From Halobacterium hubeiense (lineage in GTDB: Archaea > Halobacteriota > Halobacteria > Halobacteriales > Halobacteriaceae), in NCBI RefSeq assembly GCF_001488575.1, contig NZ_LN831302.1, forward strand, positions 2,108,001 through 2,172,000: 64,000 nucleotides of DNA, in the 5' to 3' direction. Shown piece by piece: positions 15,756 through 24,140 of the stretch. The stretch's first letter is position 1; each line of letters opens with the position of its first letter. The notes below the pieces were generated by a model. That model was not told the origin of the DNA and searched no databases. It was given only the letters and a program-made list of their open reading frames with translations. The translations under genes were made by a program, and so were the position numbers.

Positions 15756-15923
15756 GTTCACAGAGTAATCTTGCGTGAATTTCGCCCCGAACGACTGATA
15801 AACCTACTGTTACAGAGGCGCCGGGGCAGCGAGCCCCAGAACGGCATCCACCGGCGCGCCGACCGGTCGCGCACACGCCGGCCGAACCGGGCGTTTAACC
15901 CCGTCAACGACGAACGGAGAGGC

Positions 15924-16910
15924 GTGCGAGAGTTCGCGTTCGAACTCCGGCTGTGCGCCCACCTCGAAGCCAGCGGCGTCCCGAGCGTCGGCGACGCGGG
16001 AATCGTCGCGCGGCAACTCGGCATGAGCGTCCACGCCGCGGGCGGCCGCATCGTGGACGCCGTCTGCGTACTCGAAGGCCCGGAGTTCGACGCCCGAACC
16101 GACCTCACCAGCGAGACGATTCCACCCGCCGTGCTCGACGCTGACGTGCCGGTCGGCGAGTACGAGCGCGTCACCCGCGTCTTCGACGGGCCGCCCGAGC
16201 GCGCCCGGACGCTGGCCGAGCGCGGCGCCGACACCGGTTTCCTCGACCTCGACCGCCGCGGCGGCCAGACGGTCGTCCGCCAGCACGCCCGCTACCCGGA
16301 CTGGGTGGGCGGCCTCGTCGGCGTCGAGAACAAGCCCGACCTCGGGCGGCCGGGCGACCTCGAAGCCCAGCTGCGCCACGACGCCAGCCTCGCCGACCTC
16401 GACTACGCCGTCCTCGCGACCGAATCCCACGTCACCCGCGCCCACCTCAACCGCTTCCCGGACGAGATTGGCGTCTGGCGCGTGGACTTCGATTCCAACG
16501 AGCCAATCGACGTGGTACGGGAGCCCGAGCCGCTGGACTCCGCAGGATCCGGTCTGGAGGTGCTCGACTCGGAACCCGGAAAGACGAACGTGCGCCCGGT
16601 GGCGGCCGCCGAGAAGGCCCGCCAGCGCCGCCGCGTCGCCGAGCGCGCGTACGGCAAGGGCTGGCGGACGTACGACCTCCCGGACTGCGCGCGCATCGCT
16701 CGCGGCGAGGAGGGCGACGCCGCCGCGCTCCCGTTCTGCGCGTACAAGGACCGGCTCGTGGACCCCGCCAGCGAGTGCGGCGCCGACTGCCCGGGCTACG
16801 AGCCGGCCGACGCGCCCGACGCGGACCTCGACGCCGAACGGGAGCGGAACACGCCGTGGAACGCGGACGCGGGCGGCCGCCGTCGGCAGTCCGGGCTCGA
16901 CCAGTTCTGA
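15924..16910 (+). CDS. DUF5787 protein with PD-(D/E)XK-like and four-Cys features
   Basis: This 328-residue protein begins at a GTG. The pattern suggests a restriction-like nuclease core. GGRIVDAVCV carries D45, VGVENKPDLG supplies E135 and K137 (E-x-K), and a following helix holds Q149 in LEAQLRHD. Cysteines lie at C11 near the N-terminus and at C255, C272, C285 and C289, the arrangement seen in Cas4/AddB-type iron-sulphur nucleases. I recognise the haloarchaeal family as DUF5787; the nuclease reading is my inference. A basic, disordered tail ends the protein. It is divergent from the eIF2-gamma operon and has no defence genes around it. Confidence 0.75.
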   Translation: MREFAFELRLCAHLEASGVPSVGDAGIVARQLGMSVHAAGGRIVDAVCVLEGPEFDARTDLTSETIPPAVLDADVPVGEYERVTRVFDGPPERARTLAERGADTGFLDLDRRGGQTVVRQHARYPDWVGGLVGVENKPDLGRPGDLEAQLRHDASLADLDYAVLATESHVTRAHLNRFPDEIGVWRVDFDSNEPIDVVREPEPLDSAGSGLEVLDSEPGKTNVRPVAAAEKARQRRRVAERAYGKGWRTYDLPDCARIARGEEGDAAALPFCAYKDRLVDPASECGADCPGYEPADAPDADLDAERERNTPWNADAGGRRRQSGLDQF

Positions 16911-16968
16911 GGTCTCGGCCTGCGAACGCGCCTCCCGTTTCAAGTGCTGGCGCAGCCACGGTGCGAGT

Positions 16969-17316
16969 ATGCGGCCGAGAGACCGAGCGGTGTCGGTCGT
17001 CGTCGGGCTCGCGGCGGCCGGCATCACCGTCGTCGCCGGCGCGCCGCTCACCGCCGCAATCGGTACCTTAGCGCTGTACGCGGGCGTCGGCTACTACGCG
17101 AGCCGCCACCCGGACGTGATTTGGGGCGGTCGTCGGGAGACCGGCCCGGACTGGGTGGCCGGCGGGTTCGCCGGCGGCTTCTCGTTCGGACTGCTCGCGC
17201 TCGTCGCAGTAGACGCAGCGCCCTGGATTCTGGTGCTCGCGGTCGGCTTCGCGGGGTTCGGGTTCGTGTCCGGGGTCGCGTGGACGCGTGCCGACGCTGG
17301 CGAGGAGTCGACTTAG
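16969..17316 (+). CDS. Small polytopic membrane protein
   Basis: This 115-residue protein has about four hydrophobic segments: near 8-24, 26-43, 62-80 and 84-105. The segments are Gly/Ala-rich, with a short charged loop (SRHPDVIWGGRRETGPDW) in the middle. It starts 58 bases after the DUF5787 gene on the same strand. Its stop overlaps the convergent MBL gene by four bases. Function unknown. Confidence 0.65.
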   Translation: MRPRDRAVSVVVGLAAAGITVVAGAPLTAAIGTLALYAGVGYYASRHPDVIWGGRRETGPDWVAGGFAGGFSFGLLALVAVDAAPWILVLAVGFAGFGFVSGVAWTRADAGEEST

Positions 17317-18131
17317 AGCGTGAACGTCTCGCCGTCGACGGCCAGCGGCTCCTCGAACGCCTCGTCGGCGGGGTAGAAGTGCGAGACGTGGACGACGCGC
17401 GTCTCGTCGGCGTTCAGGTCGTCGCCGAGCGCGAGCGCGCCCTCCCGTGTCATGTGTTTCGTGCCGAACGTCCGCGGCACGCCACTGTCGTCCTCGTGGC
17501 GGCCGCCGATGGGGTGGGCCTCCGCGCGGTGCGCAGGCACGATGCCGTCCGCGAGCAGGAGGTCCGGGTCCCGGAGCGCCGCCAGCGACTCGTCGGGGAT
17601 GTCGTAGCTGGTGTCCCCGGAGAGCGCGAGCTTCGCGCCGTCGCGCTTGACGACGACGCCGTAACAGAGCAGCGGCGGGTGGTCGACGGGGACGAGGGTC
17701 ACGTCGAAGCCCGCGGCCTCGAACGGCTCGTGTGGCGTGACCGCTCGCGGCTCGACGTTGTCGAGGTAGTCGTACTTCGAGGCGACCGTCTCGGCGACGC
17801 TCTCGCCGGTCTTCGGGTCGGTCTCGTCGGCGGCGTACACCGGGAGTTCGTCGAACAGCCGGTAGGCGTTCCCGAGCCCGTCGAGGTGGTCGAAGTGGAT
17901 GTGGGAGACGACGCCCGCGTCCGGCAACGGGACGTCCTCCTGAAGGAACTGCGTGCGGAAGTCGGGGCTGAAGTCGAGGAGGAGCGCGTCGCCGCTGACT
18001 TCGTCCTCGACGTGGACGGCGAACCGCGTGCGTTCGACGCCGCGGTCGCGGGCTGCCTGGCACGTCTCGCAGTCACACCCGGGCGTCGGCGTGCCCGTGG
18101 TGTCACCGGTGCCGAGCAGCGTGACCCTCAT
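17313..18131 (-). CDS. MBL-fold metal-dependent hydrolase (PhnP-like)
   Basis: This 272-residue metallo-beta-lactamase-fold hydrolase has the two-metal motif HIHFDH (H77, H79, D81, H82). The N-terminal segment LLGTGDTTGTPTPGCDCETC is typical of PhnP/RNase Z-like phosphodiesterases and includes C19, C21 and C24 that may bind a structural zinc. Later landmarks are SGDTSYD and HVSHFYP. Cyclic phosphodiesters are the likely substrate class. The start overlaps the stop of the AAA ATPase gene by four bases, so the two are probably one operon. Confidence 0.88.
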   Translation of the reverse strand: MRVTLLGTGDTTGTPTPGCDCETCQAARDRGVERTRFAVHVEDEVSGDALLLDFSPDFRTQFLQEDVPLPDAGVVSHIHFDHLDGLGNAYRLFDELPVYAADETDPKTGESVAETVASKYDYLDNVEPRAVTPHEPFEAAGFDVTLVPVDHPPLLCYGVVVKRDGAKLALSGDTSYDIPDESLAALRDPDLLLADGIVPAHRAEAHPIGGRHEDDSGVPRTFGTKHMTREGALALGDDLNADETRVVHVSHFYPADEAFEEPLAVDGETFTL

Positions 18132-19447
18132 GTGTGGTCGTGGCCGGCGTGCGCAGTGTCCTCGTGGTCGGGTTCGTCCGGGTCGTCGATGGCCTCCTCG
18201 AGGGTGTCGAGGTTGCGGAGGTGGTCGCGGTCCTCGAAGTCCGAGACGGCCTCGACGAGGTCGTCCTGCGTGAGCGTCCGGCGGTCCTCCATAAGCGCGT
18301 CGAGGACGGCCTCGCGGAGCACGAGCCGGAGGTCGCTGCCCGTCAGGCCCTCAGTCTCGGCGGCGAGCTCCTCGGCGTCGAGGTCATCGACCGCGAGCTC
18401 CCGAGTGACAATCTCAAGGATTTCCGCGCGCATCTGCTCGTCGGGGCGCGGGAACGACAGAATCTCGTCGAAGCGCCGCCACGCCGCCGCGTCCAGCTCG
18501 TCGGGGTGGTTGGTCGCACCGATGAGCAACACGTCGTCGTTGACGAGGCTCACCTCGTCGATGGACTTCAGGAGCGTGTTCACCGCGCGCTTGATGGCGT
18601 TGTGCTCGTCGCCCGTCCGCGTGGTGGCGACGAAGTCGAACTCGTCCATGAAGAGGATGCACGGCGAGAGCCGTTTCGCCACCTCGAAGACCTTCTCGAC
18701 GTTCTTCGCCGTCTCGCCGAGGTACTGGCTCGTAATCATCGAGAGCTTCACCTCCACGAACGGCAGGTCGAGCTGGTGGGCGAGCCCGCGGGCCGTCGAG
18801 GTCTTCCCGGTGCCCGGCGGCCCGACGAACAGGAGCTTCCCGATTTCGCTGAGCCCGATGGTCGCCAGGTAGTCGCGGTGCTCGATGGCCTTCGCGACCT
18901 TCGTAATCTCGTTCTCCTGCTCCTCCGTGAGCACGATGTCGTCCAGCGTCACGTCGATTTCCGCGGGCGAGCGCACCTCCACGAGGTCCAGCATCTCCTC
19001 GTCGTCCTCGTCGAAGTACTCCGAGAGCAGGCCGTCGATCCACTGCGGGTCGGCCTGCACGGAGCGGTTGTCCTCGCGGGCGGCCTCGTAGTCCACGTCG
19101 AACTCGTCGCCGACGGCGTACGCCAGCACGGGGTTGTCGCGGACGCGCTCGGCGTCGGCGTTCTCCACGAACCAATCGACGGCCATCTCGTCGTCCACGA
19201 GGCTCATGCTCCCCGCGAACGTGTCGCGGTCCGTGAACATCAGCCCGGAGATGGCGTCCCACGGCTCGTCCACGCCGGACCCCTCGGTGACGGCTGTCTC
19301 CGTGGTCTGCGGCGGTCGCGGGACGCCGTCGTCTCCCCAGAGCGCGGTGCGGTACGCGGGCGGCAGGTCGTTCTCGTCGAGCTCCCGGTGCTTGTCGTAG
19401 ATGCGAGCGGACAACAGGAATTCGACGACGTCGAGCGCCTCAGTCAC
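18128..19447 (-). CDS. AAA+ ATPase with an N-terminal substrate-binding-like region
   Basis: This 439-residue protein has an N-terminal region of about 160 acidic residues and then an AAA module. Walker A is GPPGTGKT (209-216), Walker B is CILFMDEFD, sensor 1 lies in IGATNHPDELD and an arginine finger in AAWRRFDE. A helical lid follows. It resembles the ClpX/26S-like AAA group without a protease domain. The tail is His/Asp-rich (HEDTAHAGHDHT). The GTG at 19447 (MTEALDVVEF) is chosen; another GTG lies two codons upstream. It may remodel proteins, but the target is unknown. Confidence 0.85.
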   Translation of the reverse strand: MTEALDVVEFLLSARIYDKHRELDENDLPPAYRTALWGDDGVPRPPQTTETAVTEGSGVDEPWDAISGLMFTDRDTFAGSMSLVDDEMAVDWFVENADAERVRDNPVLAYAVGDEFDVDYEAAREDNRSVQADPQWIDGLLSEYFDEDDEEMLDLVEVRSPAEIDVTLDDIVLTEEQENEITKVAKAIEHRDYLATIGLSEIGKLLFVGPPGTGKTSTARGLAHQLDLPFVEVKLSMITSQYLGETAKNVEKVFEVAKRLSPCILFMDEFDFVATTRTGDEHNAIKRAVNTLLKSIDEVSLVNDDVLLIGATNHPDELDAAAWRRFDEILSFPRPDEQMRAEILEIVTRELAVDDLDAEELAAETEGLTGSDLRLVLREAVLDALMEDRRTLTQDDLVEAVSDFEDRDHLRNLDTLEEAIDDPDEPDHEDTAHAGHDHT

Positions 19448-19453
19448 TACCAC

Positions 19454-19726
19454 TGACCTACCACCTCGGGGCGCATAAGCGCGTCGCAGTCGCCCTGCAA
19501 GGAGAACAGTACTGGAGTGGTCGGCGTTGATATCATCTAAAACACCTCGAAAGCCCCGGCGCGCTCGCCTCCCGCGGCTCGCTGCGCTCCTCGCTCACTC
19601 CGTTCGCTGCGGTGCTTGCGTCGCCGGGGTTCGGCGACCGCGCCGCCCCTTTCAGCCCCGGACGACTCACTGCGTTCGTCTTCCGACCCTCGCGAACGCT
19701 ACGCGTTCGCTCAGTCCCCCCTCCCG
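19454..19726. repeat. Palindrome-rich intergenic stretch
   Basis: No gene is visible. After an A/T-rich promoter-like part (about 19520-19545) the sequence is dominated by variants of gctcgctgcgctc. A perfect palindrome with GCGAACGC arms and a TAC loop lies at 19692-19710. It lies between the upstream side of the AAA gene and the 3' end of the Agl23 gene. See the finding on triloop palindromes. Confidence 0.6.
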
Positions 19727-21409
19727 TCAGGTCGTCGCGTTCGCGCGGACGTAGAACACGACGGGGCGGCTGTGCTGGTAGCCCTGATGGACGGTGCGGG
19801 TGTAGCCGCGCTCGGTGAGGCTGTCTTCGAGCGGGCCGTCCTCGTCGTCGAGCGCGACGACGACCGGCGGCTGGCGTTCAAGCACCGTCTCGTTGTGGAG
19901 CGTGCTGGACGCGTTCGTGTCGTACTGGTCGAAGTACCACGGGAGCGGCAGGCGCTCGAACCAGCCGGTGTAGCCGCCGCGCGTGATGTTCAACCGGGGT
20001 TCCTCGGTGAGATCGTCGGGGTTGTGGAACTCGTCGCCGTAGAACAGCACGTCCACGCCGTCGTTGCTCGCGGAGATGTCCTGAATCTCCTGGAGCGTTG
20101 GCTGCATCTCGCCGGCGGGCTGGGCGTACTGGACGAGAACGTTGTCCGGGCCCTGCGGGTTCGCGTACGTCGTCTGCGCGGCGACGGCGCCCGTGCCGGC
20201 GGCGGCGACGAGCAGCGCGAGCGCGACGGCGCGAGCGCCAGCGGAGTTACCGGACGCAGCGGCCGCGCGCCCGCGCTCGTAGACGAGCGCGACGCCGACG
20301 CCCGCGGGCACCGCCAGCGGCACAATGGCGTTTATCATCGACCACGCCGCGGAGATGTCCGCGACCGCGGGGTAGCCGAACACCGAGAACGCCCCCCAGT
20401 AGAAACACACCTCGACGACCGGACGGGGCTCCTCGGTGGCGTACCGCTCGTGGAGGAAGCCCAGCACCGCGAACACGACGAGCGCGGTCGCGCCGACCCC
20501 GAGCACGGTGAGGTCGTGTTTCAGGAACGCGACGTAGGAGTGCTCCTGCATCCCCGTCGAACCCCACAACCGCATGAACTCGCTCCACGACCCGAGCGTC
20601 GCCTCGCGGAGCACGCCCGGCAGCATCGCGGGGTCGCTGAAGGCCTCGTAGATGTCAGGCTTGGGCGCGTAGAACGCCACGAGGACGACCGCGCCCTCGG
20701 CGAGCGCGACGCCGAGGTGGGGTTTGTACCGCCACACGGCGCGCAAGACGCGACGGACGTGGGCCTTCGCGACCGCCCACCGCGTCGCCTCGTCGTCGGC
20801 TTTCGCGAGCACGAGGCGGCCGTCGAGGACGAGCACGAGCGCGCCCAGCCAGCAGACCGGGTAGAGGAGCGCGTTCTCCTTGGTCGTGAACGCGAGCGCG
20901 AACGGGACGGCGGCGGCGTAGAGGTAGCGCGCCTCCCCGGTGTCGAGCGCGCGGACGAACAGCCCGAACGCGGTAAACATGAACGCCGCCAACAGCAGGT
21001 CGTTGCGCATGAACCGCGAGTAGTACAGCAACACGGGGTTGGCGGCGAAGAACAGGCTCGTGGCGACGACTGCGGGCTTCGAGAGCCGTTCGCGGAGCAG
21101 CCACGGCGTCACCACGAGCAGGGCGCCGGCGACCGCGACGACCAGCCGCATCGTGAAGTCCGACGGCCCGAGCAGGTCGAAGACGACGCCGTTGACGTGC
21201 GGGAGGAACGGCCCGTGGATGATGGGACGGTACTGCCACGCACCGACTTCCATGTAGTGGAGAATCCAGTCGGCGACCCGGGCTTCGTCCTGGTGGGCGA
21301 CCCGCCAGCCGAGGTTCCAGAGTCGCGCGAGGAGGGCGAGGGCGGCGACGGCGACGAGCGCGGCGGCGACGCGGCGTCGCGACGTACGGCCGCCACTGGA
21401 CCGAGACAT
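19727..21409 (-). CDS. Agl23-type GT-C membrane protein (TIGR03663-like)
   Basis: This 560-residue polytopic protein has about ten or more membrane helices and an extracytoplasmic C-terminal domain of about 150 residues. The first outside loop carries HQDEARVADWILHYM, the acidic motif typical of GT-C glycosyltransferases. I associate it with the haloarchaeal flippase-activity-associated protein Agl23, linked to moving or processing dolichol-bound sugars in N-glycosylation. The ATG at 21409 starts a standard signal anchor; the longer open frame upstream is palindrome-rich intergenic sequence. No oligosaccharyltransferase is adjacent. Confidence 0.85.
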   Translation of the reverse strand: MSRSSGGRTSRRRVAAALVAVAALALLARLWNLGWRVAHQDEARVADWILHYMEVGAWQYRPIIHGPFLPHVNGVVFDLLGPSDFTMRLVVAVAGALLVVTPWLLRERLSKPAVVATSLFFAANPVLLYYSRFMRNDLLLAAFMFTAFGLFVRALDTGEARYLYAAAVPFALAFTTKENALLYPVCWLGALVLVLDGRLVLAKADDEATRWAVAKAHVRRVLRAVWRYKPHLGVALAEGAVVLVAFYAPKPDIYEAFSDPAMLPGVLREATLGSWSEFMRLWGSTGMQEHSYVAFLKHDLTVLGVGATALVVFAVLGFLHERYATEEPRPVVEVCFYWGAFSVFGYPAVADISAAWSMINAIVPLAVPAGVGVALVYERGRAAAASGNSAGARAVALALLVAAAGTGAVAAQTTYANPQGPDNVLVQYAQPAGEMQPTLQEIQDISASNDGVDVLFYGDEFHNPDDLTEEPRLNITRGGYTGWFERLPLPWYFDQYDTNASSTLHNETVLERQPPVVVALDDEDGPLEDSLTERGYTRTVHQGYQHSRPVVFYVRANATT

Positions 21410-21664
21410 ACCACGCGGTTGCGACGGGGTGGATAAACGCTTTCCGGATGGGGAGAGGCGTCGCGCAGCGACGGCTCTCCAGAAGTAAGCGGGGAACGAA
21501 GTGACCCGCGAACAGCAAGGAGCGCCGCGTAGCGGCGGTCCCCGAAAACGCGAACGCGGAGCGAGGCGGACGTTCGCGGGGCGCGAGACCGCCCGGAAGT
21601 AAACGGCCAGCGGCGCGCGACGCGTTGTCGGAGGTTTATGGTCCGTCGTGCGCCACATATGGGT
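21410..21664. repeat. Divergent intergenic region with short repeats
   Basis: These 255 bases hold no gene. They include a palindrome with CGCCGC arms and a GTA loop at 21533-21547, and two copies of the motif gaagtaa-cgg (near 21482 and 21596). Promoters of the Agl23 gene (minus) and the thiolase gene (plus) must lie here, but no clear TATA box is visible. Confidence 0.45.
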
Positions 21665-22810
21665 ATGGCAAGCGACACCACTCCGGTCATCGCAGCGGCC
21701 TACCGAACCCCGCAGGGCAAGGAGGACGGCGTGTTCGCGGACACGCGCAGCGAGGACCTCTCGGTCGCGCTCATCGACCACATCCTCGACGAGCACGACC
21801 TCACAAGCGACGACATCGACGACCTCCAGTGGGGGGTCGCCCAGCAGCGCACGGAACAGGACAACAACGTCGCCCGGGTCATCGCGCTCCTCTCAGAGTT
21901 AGGCGAGGACGTGCCGGCGGCGTCGGTGAACCGCTGGTGTGCGTCCTCGATGGAGGCCATCATGCGCGCGGCCGACTCCATCAGCGCCGGCCAGCGCGAC
22001 GCCATCATCGCGGGCGGCGTCGAGAACATGTCCCGCGTGCCGATGGACGGCGACTCCTACGAGCACCTCCACCCGGAACTCGCCGAGCACTACAACGTCC
22101 CCGAGCTCCAGATGGGGATGACCGCCGAGGAGGTCGCCGAGCGCCACGACATCACCCGCGAACAGCAGGACGAGTACGCGCTCCAGAGCCAGCAGCGCGC
22201 CGCCGCGGCCACCGAGAAGGGGCGCTTCGACGACGAAATCGTCCCCATCGAGACCGAGGACGGCGTCGTCGAGGAGGACGAGGGCATCCGCCCCGACACC
22301 TCCCTGGAGAAGCTCGGCCAGCTCCCGACGGTGTTCAAGGGCGACGGCACGGTGACCCCCGGGAACGCCAGCCAGATTTCTGACGGCGCATCCGCCACGC
22401 TCGTCACCAGCGAGAAGTTCGCCGAGGACCACGACCTCGACGTGCTCGCGTACGTCGGCGACCACAACGTCGCGGGCGTCGACCCGCGCGTCATGGGCAT
22501 CGGGCCGGTCCCCGCGACCCGCGGGCTGCTGGAGCGCACCGGCGAGGACATCGAGGAGTTCGACCTCGTGGAGCTCAACGAGGCGTTCGCGTCCCAGACC
22601 ATCTACGCCCGGGACGAGCTCGGCATCGACAACGAGAAGTTCAACGTCAACGGCGGCGCCATCGCCATCGGCCACCCGCTGGGCGCCAGCGGCGCGCGGC
22701 TCCCGGTCACGCTGATTCACGAGATGCAGAAGCGCGACGCCGAGAAGGGGCTGGCGACGCTGTGCGTCGGCTTCGGACAGGGCGCGGCCATCACGTTCGA
22801 GCGGAAGTAG
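21665..22810 (+). CDS. Acetyl-CoA C-acyltransferase (thiolase)
   Basis: This 381-residue type-II thiolase condenses or cleaves acyl-CoA thioesters. The nucleophile is C92 in NRWCASSM. The C-terminal active-site blocks are [19 protein letters not shown] (catalytic His) and [11 protein letters not shown] (second Cys). It may work in beta-oxidation or acetoacetyl-CoA formation; no partner DUF35 gene is adjacent, so the bacterial-like, self-sufficient subgroup is likely. The ATG at 21665 is chosen; in-frame ATGs at 21638 and 21659 add only non-conserved residues. Confidence 0.93.
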   Translation: MASDTTPVIAAAYRTPQGKEDGVFADTRSEDLSVALIDHILDEHDLTSDDIDDLQWGVAQQRTEQDNNVARVIALLSELGEDVPAASVNRWCASSMEAIMRAADSISAGQRDAIIAGGVENMSRVPMDGDSYEHLHPELAEHYNVPELQMGMTAEEVAERHDITREQQDEYALQSQQRAAAATEKGRFDDEIVPIETEDGVVEEDEGIRPDTSLEKLGQLPTVFKGDGTVTPGNASQISDGASATLVTSEKFAEDHDLDVLAYVGDHNVAGVDPRVMGIGPVPATRGLLERTGEDIEEFDLVELNEAFASQTIYARDELGIDNEKFNVNGGAIAIGHPLGASGARLPVTLIHEMQKRDAEKGLATLCVGFGQGAAITFERK

Positions 22811-22893
22811 TCGGCGCACGGAGCACGCGAACCGGCCCGACGCCCGCACCGATACCACGAAATTGATACCGTCGCCTCGTTTCTCTCGACGTA

Positions 22894-23658
22894 ATGCGTT
22901 CCGTCGGCATCGTCGTCCCCGCCTACGACCCGAACGTCGAGGTGCTCGTGTCGTACCTCGGTTCTCTCCGGGATACCCTCCAACCCGAGCGCCTGCACGT
23001 GGAACTCGACGCCGGCTCGGCGGAGACGGTCGCCGCGGTTCGGGACGCGGGAGCGACCGTCAACCGCGCGACCGAGCGACGCGGCAAGGGCGCCGCCATC
23101 ACCGCCGGGTTCGAGGAACTGGAGACGGACGTGCTCGCGTTCGCGGACGCCGACGGCGCCACGCCCGCGGCGTCGCTGGCGAGCGTCGTCGCGCCCGTCC
23201 GCGACGGGGACGCGGATCTCGCGGTGGGGTCGCGGCGCCACCCCGACTCGACCGTCGCCAGCCACCAGACGCTCGCGCGGCGGTTCCTCGGGGACGCGTT
23301 CGCGTGGCTGGCGGGCCGCCTGCTGGACGTCGACCTCTACGACTACCAGTGCGGCGCGAAGGCGATCAGCGCCGAGGGCTGGGCGCAGGTCCGGAACCAC
23401 CTCTACGAGCCCGGGTTCGCGTGGGACGTCGAACTCGTCGCGATGGCGGGCGCGCTTGACCTCCGCGTGCGGGAAGTCCCCATCGAGTGGGAGGACCAGC
23501 CGGGGTCGACCGTGTCGCCAGTGGAGACGTCGGTAGCGCTGTTCCGCGCGCTGCTCGTGTCGCGCCACCGGTCGAAGCTCCTGCAGAACAGCCAGCTACA
23601 CGAAGCCATCGCGGCGCGCCGCGACGACCCCGCCGCGCTCGTGGAGCGACACCGATGA
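22894..23658 (+). CDS. Family 2 glycosyltransferase, dolichyl-phosphate sugar synthase-like
   Basis: This 254-residue GT-A enzyme starts VGIVVPAYDPN, with the metal-binding FADADGATP segment and the acceptor-site region QCGAKAISAEGW. The C-terminal WDVELVAMA and VREVPIEWEDQPGS blocks match dolichyl-phosphate glucose or mannose synthases. It should load a sugar from a nucleotide donor onto a polyprenyl phosphate at the inner face of the membrane. It has no C-terminal membrane domain of its own. The overlapping GtrA gene (ATGA junction) probably supplies it. Confidence 0.88.
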   Translation: MRSVGIVVPAYDPNVEVLVSYLGSLRDTLQPERLHVELDAGSAETVAAVRDAGATVNRATERRGKGAAITAGFEELETDVLAFADADGATPAASLASVVAPVRDGDADLAVGSRRHPDSTVASHQTLARRFLGDAFAWLAGRLLDVDLYDYQCGAKAISAEGWAQVRNHLYEPGFAWDVELVAMAGALDLRVREVPIEWEDQPGSTVSPVETSVALFRALLVSRHRSKLLQNSQLHEAIAARRDDPAALVERHR

Positions 23659-24134
23659 GCCGCGCCGACCGCGTGCGCGACGCGCTCCCGGACCGGCTCG
23701 CGGCGCTCGTCTCCACGGTGCGGTTCGGGCAGTTCGTCTCCGTCGGCGCTGTCGGCGCCGTCTTCGACCTGACGACGCTCGTCGTGCTGACCGAACTGTT
23801 CGGCGTGCCGGCGGCCGTCGCGAACGCCGTCAGCATCGAGACCGCGATTCTCGTGATGTTCGTGGTCAACGAGCGCTGGACGTTCGCCGAGCACGGCGAC
23901 AGCGGCCTGCGCTCGGTCGGCCGGCGGCTCGTCCGCTCGCACGTCGTCCGCGCGGGCGGGTCGACGCTGCAGTACGTGCTGTTCGTCGCGGTGTTCTACA
24001 ACGTCGCCGTCGAGTTCTCGGTCGCGGGCGTGGACCTCTGGCTGGTCGTCGTGAAGGGCGGCGCCATCGGCGTGGCGATGCTCGTGAACTACGTCTTCGA
24101 GAGCCTGTTCACGTGGCGCGTCCACGAAGAGTAG
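23655..24134 (+). CDS. GtrA-like membrane protein
   Basis: This 159-residue protein has four hydrophobic segments beginning about residues 25, 50, 85 and 120. It carries the GtrA patterns VRFGQFVSVGAVGAVFD and FVVNERWTF. GtrA proteins are thought to flip or present polyprenyl-phosphate sugars made by a paired GT2 enzyme. Here the ATG overlaps the GT2 stop by four bases, supporting a functional pair in cell-surface glycan assembly. Confidence 0.88.
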   Translation: MSRADRVRDALPDRLAALVSTVRFGQFVSVGAVGAVFDLTTLVVLTELFGVPAAVANAVSIETAILVMFVVNERWTFAEHGDSGLRSVGRRLVRSHVVRAGGSTLQYVLFVAVFYNVAVEFSVAGVDLWLVVVKGGAIGVAMLVNYVFESLFTWRVHEE

Positions 24135-24140
24135 GAGACG

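Noticed and set aside
18134-19456. A long plus-strand open frame opposite the AAA ATPase gene
   Set aside because: The minus strand encodes a complete AAA module; the plus-strand product is Arg/Val-rich with no motifs, a typical shadow in high G+C DNA.
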